Below the pieces are notes generated by a model, which ran no database searches, was not told the origin of the DNA, and saw nothing but the letters and a program-made list of their open reading frames with translations. A program made the translations under genes and the position numbers. A stretch of DNA of 10,352 nucleotides, taken from contig CAZDGV010000046.1 in the NCBI GenBank assembly GCA_964505195.1, positions 1 to 10,352 of the forward strand, written 5' to 3'. Positions 4,875-10,352 of the stretch are shown here, piece after piece. Positions within the stretch are counted from its first letter, which is position 1. Every line of letters begins with the position of its first letter. Origin of the DNA: CAZDGV01 sp964505195 (lineage in GTDB: Bacteria; Bacteroidota; Bacteroidia; Chitinophagales; Chitinophagaceae).

Positions 4875-6458
4875 TCAGCGTACTTTCAGCATCGGCTTTA
4901 CCTGCTGTACAGCACCATTCTGTAAGCGCATATAATAAACGCCTGTCGGTAATTCGCCTGCATCGAAATATAGCTGGTACCTGCCTGCCAGCTGTTCACG
5001 ATCAAGCGGTACAGCTAACACTCTGCCGCTTGCATCCATAATTTGAATGAGGGTATGCCCACCGTTGGTGGTATAATTGAGCATGGTGGTTTGCGTGAAT
5101 GGATTGGGATAGTTGGTGATGAGGGTGAGACCGGCATTGCGCGGATCGTTGATGGCATTTACTGTATCGCAAGATGGGTTAACGCATAGCCCAAGCTGCT
5201 GATAGTTGCGCAGCATGATGGTTTCCAGTGAAACCTTATCTACACAAAACCAGTTTTCTAAAATGGTGGCGTACACACTTCTAAAATCGTATTGCATCGG
5301 CACGTTGTCGCCCACGGCCGGGTTAGCAGAAATGGTGGGGTTAACACCGGTAATACCCGGGTTTACCTTACTTCCAAAAATAAATAGCGGGGCTGCTGCA
5401 CCATGGTCGGTACCAACGCTCGCATTGGAACGCACCCTTCTTCCAAACTCTGAGAAGGTCATGCCCAGCACGCGGTCTTCAATGCCCATTCCTTTTAAAT
5501 CGTTTTGAAACGCATGAATCGCATCACTCAGTCGTTGCATGAGGGTGGCATGTGTGCCGGTAGTAGTATCGGTGGTGTTGGTTTGCAGTGCATGGTTATC
5601 GAAGCCACCCATACTTACCATATACACTCTTGTTTTCAAGCCGCCTTTAACCAGTCTTGCAACAATCTTCAGTTGATCGGCCAGTGTATTACCGGTAGGG
5701 TAAGCGCCTTGTGCTGTAACGCTTGCAGCAGCTGCCGAAATTCTGCCGGCATATTGGTTAGCTTGTCTTGCTACCAGTCGCACATACTGCAGCGCATTGC
5801 CCGCAGGTGTGGGAGGTGCTGGCTCCTGAATGCCATTGATGAGGTTATAAAAGCTGTTGATGTTGGAAATACTCACGCCCATGTTCACACTGGGGCCCTG
5901 AAAAGCCAATGATGCGGTGGACCCGATTTGAATACCCAAAGGATCGGTCATGGCAGCGTTGGGATATCCGTTCGGATAGTTGGGATACTGATCGCTCAAA
6001 TAGCGGCCCGCCCAGCCACTGTTGATCTGCTCATTGCTGTTCGATGCACTCATCCAGATATCGGTAGCGCGAAAATGGGAGAAGTTCGGATTGGGATAAC
6101 CCACGGCTTGTACCAAGCGAAGCTTACCGCTGTTGTATAGTGTTTGTAATCCGGTCATAGCAGGATGCAACCCAACCGCATTGGTGCCACTCAGCTTAAG
6201 TATTTTATTTTCGGGGATGGCAATATTGGTACGTGCTTTGTAATAGTTCCCGTATTGATCCATCGGAATAACCATATTCAATCCGTCGTTACCGCCGTTG
6301 AGCTGAATAATCACCAGCACTTTATCGCTTTCAACATAGGTATTGAGCAATGCATTCAACATGGGGTGATCGCCCAGGACCCTTGCCGAAAAGCCGTTGA
6401 GTACGGAGGGGATCACTGCTGCGGGAATGGCCTGCTGTAAAAACTGTCTGCGTTTCAT
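4875..6458 (-). CDS. DUF1501 protein with Tat-like signal and type IX sorting domain
   Basis: The product is 527 aa. It starts MKRRQFLQQ followed by a hydrophobic stretch, a Tat-type signal (1-24). The DUF1501 domain (PF07394, related to the alkaline phosphatase/sulfatase fold) spans about 45-425. Its landmarks are LVIIQLNGGNDGLN (48-61), FSHF (126-129), GGFDNHALQ (284-292) and FSEFGRRVRSN...TDHG (336-353). Asp58, His128, Asp287, His289, Asp351 and His352 are candidate metal or catalytic residues; no activity is established for the family. Residues 446-527 form a type IX secretion C-terminal sorting domain: NYPNPFTQTT, a middle strand IQIMDASGRVL, and LPTGVYYMRLQNG, ending KPMLKVR. The protein is thus predicted to reach the cell surface or medium. 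It starts 16 bp after the DUF1800 gene, in the usual DUF1800-DUF1501 operon. DUF1501 was named first from sequence; its role, perhaps in surface polymer use, is not known. Confidence 0.92.
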   Translation of the reverse strand: MKRRQFLQQAIPAAVIPSVLNGFSARVLGDHPMLNALLNTYVESDKVLVIIQLNGGNDGLNMVIPMDQYGNYYKARTNIAIPENKILKLSGTNAVGLHPAMTGLQTLYNSGKLRLVQAVGYPNPNFSHFRATDIWMSASNSNEQINSGWAGRYLSDQYPNYPNGYPNAAMTDPLGIQIGSTASLAFQGPSVNMGVSISNINSFYNLINGIQEPAPPTPAGNALQYVRLVARQANQYAGRISAAAASVTAQGAYPTGNTLADQLKIVARLVKGGLKTRVYMVSMGGFDNHALQTNTTDTTTGTHATLMQRLSDAIHAFQNDLKGMGIEDRVLGMTFSEFGRRVRSNASVGTDHGAAAPLFIFGSKVNPGITGVNPTISANPAVGDNVPMQYDFRSVYATILENWFCVDKVSLETIMLRNYQQLGLCVNPSCDTVNAINDPRNAGLTLITNYPNPFTQTTMLNYTTNGGHTLIQIMDASGRVLAVPLDREQLAGRYQLYFDAGELPTGVYYMRLQNGAVQQVKPMLKVR

Positions 6459-6474
6459 TGCTGCGGATTTTAGT

Positions 6475-8154
6475 TTACATCAGTTGATATTCGGCCAGGT
6501 TCATACAATATTTAAACAATCCCCGAAGGCGGGTATTGACGGTATTAAACAAGGCCGTGGTGGCAGGTGCAGCCAGGTAAGCATTCCATGCGTCCGTCCA
6601 GTAATAATCCTGCGCTTGTCCTGTAAGCAGGAAATCTCTTTTCATTTGGTTTTTTGCCTGCTGTGATAAGGGTATGCGAAACAAATGTTCCGTGAGTTCT
6701 TCAATCAGCAGGTTGGGATTACCGGGGTTTTGCAGTGTTCTGGTATAAGCAACGGCATCAATTATAATTCTTTTTCCGTTTCGTGTATATCCGTTTCCGA
6801 TCATCAGATCGCTGAACTGATTTCTTTTGGGAAGGGTATCGGTGTTAATCCACAACTCATCGAATTGCGGTACTTGATAATAGGCGGGCCAGCCTGAAAC
6901 ACTGGGTGGATCTCCGATATTTTGTTGGTGGTTGGCTGCAATTGTCATGATGTAGTTCCACATACCGTAAGCGTCTGAAAATTCGCTTACTGCATTTGGG
7001 AAAACCACATTCCATTCTCGGCAAATACCAATTGCATGGTCAAGCGGTGATTTGATGATACAGCCCTGATTCAACACATCGTAAAAATGCTCACTTCTTA
7101 AAAGTGTTTCAAGCACAGGTTTAATTTCCCAGTTACTATTGCGCAGAATGAGTGCCAAGGGTTCAATTACATTTGCTTCCGTGGCAGCATCGATTTCATG
7201 GTACACAAAAAAGCGGTAGAGCTTGGTTACCATGAAGCGCGATACTTCTGCGCTTTTGCTGAAGATCATGTTCAGCAGTTCGTCCAATTCAACATCACCG
7301 GCATTGGCAGTGTTGCGTCCTGTAATGACTTTGTTATTATAAAAAGAGGAAAATGTTTTGTTGCCTGCGTCATGTCGTGATGCAGTGAAATAAGCAGGAA
7401 ATGAAGCAACATTCACATCTACCCGCCAACCGGTGAGTATGCGTGCTGCTGCCTTTACATCTATTTCTGTGTAATTAGGTTCATTTTCTTTTCCCAGCGT
7501 AAAGAGCTCCTGTAATTCACGGGCATAGTTTTCATCGGGCGCAGCTGCTGTGTTCAATCTGCCGTTTAAATAGTAGAGCATGGCCGGGTCTAGCGTAATG
7601 GCACGTACCAGCTGTTTGAAATTACCGAGCGATTGTGTCCGCAACAGGTTAACATATTTGTATAGTAGGTTGGCCTGTCCGACATCTGCAGTTTCCACAG
7701 CAAAATGATTGTGCCAGAATAAAGTCATTTTTTCTCTGATGCTTCGGTCTTGCTGCAGCATGCATCCGATCCACCATTTTTTAAGCGAGGCACGGCGGCG
7801 ACCCTGAATGGTACCATCGTTGTTTACGCTGTTTACCCAGGTGGTGCTGGTTGCTACATCATTGTCGGGCGTAGCAGCACCTGTAACATCATATTCTTTC
7901 TGCGGAGGTGTGGGTAGAGGGTTTCTTGGATTTAAAAGCTCATCCACGATTTCCTGCATGGTTTTACCCGAGAAGTAACGAATATCTGCTATGGATGCAC
8001 CAAAAAGGGTGCGTTTGAGCAAATGCGTCACCTCGTTTTTTGTCCATGCACCCGAATACGGACGAATACCCGTATTGGTACGCATCATGTGAACGGGAGA
8101 TGCTTTTTTCTCGGCAGTTACTGTGCCTCCTTTAAGAAAGGCTCTGCGGTCCAT
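6475..8154 (-). CDS. DUF1800 family protein
   Basis: The product is 559 aa and matches PF08811 along its length. Landmarks in order are WTKNEVTHLLKRTLFGAS (37-54), EKMTLFWHNHFAV (141-153), LDPAMLYYLNGRLN (188-201), PDENYARELQELFTLG (206-221), AARILTGW (236-243), HDAGNKTF (261-268), and the late SVSGWPAYYQ. The start MDRRAFLKGG carries a twin-arginine motif, but the next residues (TVTAEKKASPVH) are polar, with no hydrophobic core, so Tat export is doubtful or the signal is degenerate. There is no type IX sorting domain. It is the first gene of the operon with the DUF1501 protein, a pair that recurs in Bacteroidota and Planctomycetota, which suggests a shared complex or pathway of unknown biochemistry. 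The 124-bp gap upstream, separating it from the TSUP gene, holds no hairpin or promoter that I could call. Confidence 0.92.
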   Translation of the reverse strand: MDRRAFLKGGTVTAEKKASPVHMMRTNTGIRPYSGAWTKNEVTHLLKRTLFGASIADIRYFSGKTMQEIVDELLNPRNPLPTPPQKEYDVTGAATPDNDVATSTTWVNSVNNDGTIQGRRRASLKKWWIGCMLQQDRSIREKMTLFWHNHFAVETADVGQANLLYKYVNLLRTQSLGNFKQLVRAITLDPAMLYYLNGRLNTAAAPDENYARELQELFTLGKENEPNYTEIDVKAAARILTGWRVDVNVASFPAYFTASRHDAGNKTFSSFYNNKVITGRNTANAGDVELDELLNMIFSKSAEVSRFMVTKLYRFFVYHEIDAATEANVIEPLALILRNSNWEIKPVLETLLRSEHFYDVLNQGCIIKSPLDHAIGICREWNVVFPNAVSEFSDAYGMWNYIMTIAANHQQNIGDPPSVSGWPAYYQVPQFDELWINTDTLPKRNQFSDLMIGNGYTRNGKRIIIDAVAYTRTLQNPGNPNLLIEELTEHLFRIPLSQQAKNQMKRDFLLTGQAQDYYWTDAWNAYLAAPATTALFNTVNTRLRGLFKYCMNLAEYQLM

Positions 8155-8278
8155 TAGTGGATTTTTTAGTCAGTTGTAAGGGTTCGACCCGATTAAGGTA
8201 CAGAAGTTTAATCAATATGAGCTAAGGAGTTTGTGGAATCAAATAAAAAATTCCTCAAAATCTGGTTGGGTTAAAAGA

Positions 8279-9058
8279 TTATCTCATCCACCCTGCCAAC
8301 AAATCCCAGCTCAGCCGCAGCATAAGCAAAACAATCACTCCCAAAAACAGATAGCGAATAAATGCATTGCCTTTTAGAATCGCAGCTTTGCTGCCAACAT
8401 AGGCGCCCAACATATTGGATGCCATCATGGGGATAGCCAATTTAAATATTACGGCTTTGTTGATGAGGAATCCGATCAGCGATGCCCCATCGGCCAGGGC
8501 ATTTATAATTTTTGAGGTAGCAGAAGCATGTAAAAAGCTCATCCCTGCAATGCTAACAAAAGCAAACACCAGTAAGCTGCCTGTACCCGGACCAATAAAC
8601 CCGTTGTAAAATCCAATCACGCTTCCAATGCCGGCACATATAAGTAAATACGAAGTGCCTTGATATTTTATTGCATGCGCGCTGCCCAAATCTTTTTTCA
8701 TGAAAGTGTAAATCGCTAGTATGGCAATCACACACAGCAACATGGGTTTGAATACATCGGGCGGAATGAGGCGCATTACAAAAGTGCCGCCAAAAGATGC
8801 GATGGCAGCAGTGCTGCCGGCGATGAGAACAACCACTGTATCAATGCCAATGGCTTTGACGTATTGAAAAGCAGCCACTGCCGTGCCCGCTACCGAAGCC
8901 ATGCGGTTGGTTGCAATGATTTGCACGTGCGATAGTTCGGGAAAGAGCAGCATGAGCAAGGGAACCTGTATGAGTCCGCCACCACCTACCACGGCATCCA
9001 TAAAACCCGCAAAGAATGCACCCAGGCAAACCAGTAAAATCAACAGCCACTCATTCAT
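8279..9058 (-). CDS. TSUP family (TauE/SafE, PF01925) membrane transporter
   Basis: The product is 259 aa, normal for the family, with about eight transmembrane helices in two related halves. The signature of the first half is GFMDAVVGGGGLIQVPLL (18-35) with ATNRMAS (49-55). The second half repeats it as GFYNGFIGPGTGSLLVF (149-165) with ASATSKIINALAD (178-190). Family members move small anions such as sulfite, sulfoacetate or other sulfur and organic compounds across the inner membrane, so a sulfur-compound or organic-anion role is plausible but the substrate cannot be read here. The ATG at 9058 lies just before a hydrophobic first helix (WLLILLVCLGAFFAG). The gene reads away from the response regulator, sharing a 112-bp intergenic region with it. 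No sulfur-metabolism genes are visible nearby. Confidence 0.9.
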   Translation of the reverse strand: MNEWLLILLVCLGAFFAGFMDAVVGGGGLIQVPLLMLLFPELSHVQIIATNRMASVAGTAVAAFQYVKAIGIDTVVVLIAGSTAAIASFGGTFVMRLIPPDVFKPMLLCVIAILAIYTFMKKDLGSAHAIKYQGTSYLLICAGIGSVIGFYNGFIGPGTGSLLVFAFVSIAGMSFLHASATSKIINALADGASLIGFLINKAVIFKLAIPMMASNMLGAYVGSKAAILKGNAFIRYLFLGVIVLLMLRLSWDLLAGWMR

Positions 9059-9154
9059 GATTACAAAGAAAGGGGATTCGTTTTATTACATAAGCCGTCC
9101 AAACGCTTGATTTCTTTCAAGGGGCGATGTGTGAAGCAGCGAGAAAAACAGTAA

Positions 9155-9176
9155 TTTCATAGAACTTTCTATGAAA
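9155..9176 (+). promoter_or_regulatory. Perfect 9-bp inverted repeat covering the response-regulator start codon
   Basis: TTTCATAGA (9155-9163), loop ACTT, TCTATGAAA (9168-9176): nine perfect pairs. The ATG at 9171 lies within the right arm, so in mRNA this start codon would be paired. A direct repeat GAAAAACAGT (9143-9152 and 9173-9182), offset by 30 bp, overlaps both sides. It may be an RNA hairpin controlling translation, a protein-binding operator for the divergent 9058/9171 genes, or evidence that translation really starts at the downstream ATG, 9186. Confidence 0.5.
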
Positions 9177-9560
9177 AACAGTGGCATGGCGGGTAAAATC
9201 AAGACCATCATTTTGGAAGATGATTTTTTCCTGAAGACGATCCTCGAAATGATGTGCAAGCAGCATCCGGACATTTTGTATTTAGGTGCTTTTGAAGATG
9301 TGGGTCCTGCACTGTCTTGCATGGAACGGCAATCAGTGGATTTGGTGTTGCTCGATGTGCAGCTTCGGTCGTCCAACGGCTACGAACTGCTAAAGCATTT
9401 GCCTTCCTCAACCCGCGTGGTGGTGGTAAGCAGCAATCCTGAAACAGATAAGCCCAAGGCGCCGATTCCGGTCACTGCTTTTTTATCAAAGCCCGTTCGC
9501 AAGGAACAGTTTTTGCAACTGATTGTTGATATAAAGCAGCAGTTAGACAAACTTGGTTGA
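9171..9560 (+). CDS. Single-domain response regulator (CheY-like receiver)
   Basis: The product is 129 aa from the ATG at 9171, consisting of one receiver domain and no output domain. The acidic cluster is Glu16-Asp17-Asp18 (IILEDDFF). The phosphoacceptor is Asp62 (LVLLDVQL). The switch Ser is in VVVVSSNP (Ser87/Ser88). The conserved Lys is Lys107 (FLSKPV). An in-frame ATG at 9186 (MAGKIKTII) would give 124 aa and still include the whole domain; the inverted repeat that pairs the 9171 codon makes 9186 a real alternative. The stop TGA overlaps by one base the ATG of the next gene (TGATG at 9558-9562), implying coupled translation with the TPR protein, probably its sensor kinase. With no DNA-binding domain, it would act by protein contact or phosphotransfer. 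Confidence 0.9.
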   Translation: MKNSGMAGKIKTIILEDDFFLKTILEMMCKQHPDILYLGAFEDVGPALSCMERQSVDLVLLDVQLRSSNGYELLKHLPSSTRVVVVSSNPETDKPKAPIPVTAFLSKPVRKEQFLQLIVDIKQQLDKLG

Positions 9561-10352
9561 TGATGACCCTTAGATATCCAATATCATTTCGCAAAACAAT
9601 TTGTTTTGTATTGCTTTTCATGCACAGTTTTGTTGTGCATGCGCAGGTAATTGATTCTCTTGAAACAGAACTTACAAGAAAAGATCTTTCCGTGGAGCAG
9701 CGGATTGATGTGCTGAATCTATTGGCACGGGATCTATCTTATGTAAATCAGGTGCGTGCTATAAAATATGCAAGTGATGCACTTCGGTTAAGTCAGGAAC
9801 ACGCTTACCAGTTGGGCTTGGCTTATGCTTATCGGAACTTGGCAAGCTCTTACTCTTATTATGGCAGTTTTTATTTAACCATGAGCAATTTGCAAAGGGC
9901 GATCCCTTTGTTTGAAAAGCTGGGCGACTCCCTCGGCATTGCCAACTGTTATATTTCCTTGGGAAATACTTATCGCCGACTGAATAATCATGAAAAGGAA
10001 ATATACTATCATCAGCGTGCCTATGAAATAGTTCATCGGTTAGGGAATCGAGAACGCATAGGAGTTACAGCACATAATCTTGGAGAAAGCTATTTGCGTA
10101 AAGGGCGACTTACAGAAAGTGAGGTCCTTACTCGTTCGGCAATCAATACCAATCAAGTGCTTCATAATCTTCCGGTACTCTCATCTTGCTATAAAGTAAT
10201 GGGCAAAATTTTTCTTGCTCGTTTACAGTATGACTCGGCAATGGTTTATTTCAACGCTGTTTTATCGTTGGCAAAAACCCTCGGACAAAACTCTCAAAAA
10301 GTAGCTGAGGCAGAATCGCGCATTGCTCTTGCAGAGATATATCTCAAAAAGC
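9560..10352 (+). CDS. Exported TPR protein, N-terminal part of a probable sensor histidine kinase (partial)
   Basis: The frame is open from the ATG at 9560 (or 9563) to the window end, 264 codons with no stop, so the gene is incomplete. A signal peptide covers residues 1-28, ending VVHA before Gln29. Residues about 45-264 form helix pairs typical of tetratricopeptide repeats of about 40 residues, for example around AIKYASDALRLSQ (67-79), AYAYRNLASSYSYYGSF (88-104), ANCYISLGNTYRRLNNHEKEI (128-148), TAHNLGESYLRKGRL (170-184) and SCYKVMGKIFLARLQYDSA (209-227). The longer repeat unit resembles the periplasmic TPR sensor region of Bacteroidota hybrid or LytS-type histidine kinases, which then carry one transmembrane helix and a kinase domain. 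The one-base stop/start overlap with a lone receiver gene supports this. The kinase part is outside the window, so a TPR protein without kinase remains possible. Confidence 0.8.
   Translation, partial: MMTLRYPISFRKTICFVLLFMHSFVVHAQVIDSLETELTRKDLSVEQRIDVLNLLARDLSYVNQVRAIKYASDALRLSQEHAYQLGLAYAYRNLASSYSYYGSFYLTMSNLQRAIPLFEKLGDSLGIANCYISLGNTYRRLNNHEKEIYYHQRAYEIVHRLGNRERIGVTAHNLGESYLRKGRLTESEVLTRSAINTNQVLHNLPVLSSCYKVMGKIFLARLQYDSAMVYFNAVLSLAKTLGQNSQKVAEAESRIALAEIYLKK

Noticed and set aside
5206..6440. Several plus-strand open frames of 70-135 codons
   Set aside because: All are antisense shadows of the DUF1501 gene, whose motifs fix the minus strand as coding.
8155..8278. Bacteroidota-type promoter for the DUF1800 operon
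   Set aside because: A TACCTTAA element is present on the minus strand, but no TTG lies at the expected distance upstream, so I did not call it.
9106..9121. CTTGA/TCAAG inverted repeat in the TSUP-regulator gap
   Set aside because: Five-bp arms with a six-base loop are expected by chance in this sequence.

Overview
The window looks like a chromosomal segment from a member of the Bacteroidota, probably near Chitinophagaceae. The evidence is a type IX secretion C-terminal sorting domain, an adjacent DUF1800/DUF1501 gene pair, an incomplete TPR protein (likely sensor kinase) next to a lone receiver domain, few Shine-Dalgarno sequences, and moderate GC with AT-rich intergenic gaps. I see no rRNA, tRNA, CRISPR array, insertion sequence or phage gene.

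Layout, left to right. (a) 1-1059, minus strand: a tightly packed redox operon. A Rieske [2Fe-2S] lipoprotein overlaps by ATGA a four-helix membrane protein with a histidine at the start of every helix, like cytochrome b561. A further gene starting MKK runs off the left edge. (b) 1241-2113, plus strand: a lone polytopic membrane protein of unknown function, converging on (c) 2131-2817, minus strand: a CPBP-like membrane protein. (d) 2818-3099: an AT-rich gap with a clear minus-strand intrinsic terminator and, about 110 bp upstream of it, a near-consensus promoter. Together these outline a possible small RNA of about 140 nt. A 37-codon ORF lies on the other strand. (e) 3100-4769, minus strand: a GNAT acetyltransferase coupled by ATGA overlap to an exported serine hydrolase of the class C beta-lactamase fold. 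(f) 4875-8154, minus strand: the DUF1800-DUF1501 pair; the second protein has both a Tat-like signal and a type IX sorting domain. (g) 8279-9058, minus strand: a TSUP/TauE-SafE permease. (h) 9171-10352, plus strand: a single-domain response regulator whose stop codon overlaps the start of an exported TPR protein, cut by the window end and probably a sensor histidine kinase.

Most genes belong to common families. The points most worth a second look are the Rieske/b561-like pair (the Rieske protein lacks both disulfide cysteines and the partner could hold two hemes), the promoter-terminator pair in the 2.9-3.0 kb gap, the 9-bp inverted repeat that buries the annotated start codon of the response regulator, and the Tat-plus-T9SS signal combination on the DUF1501 protein.
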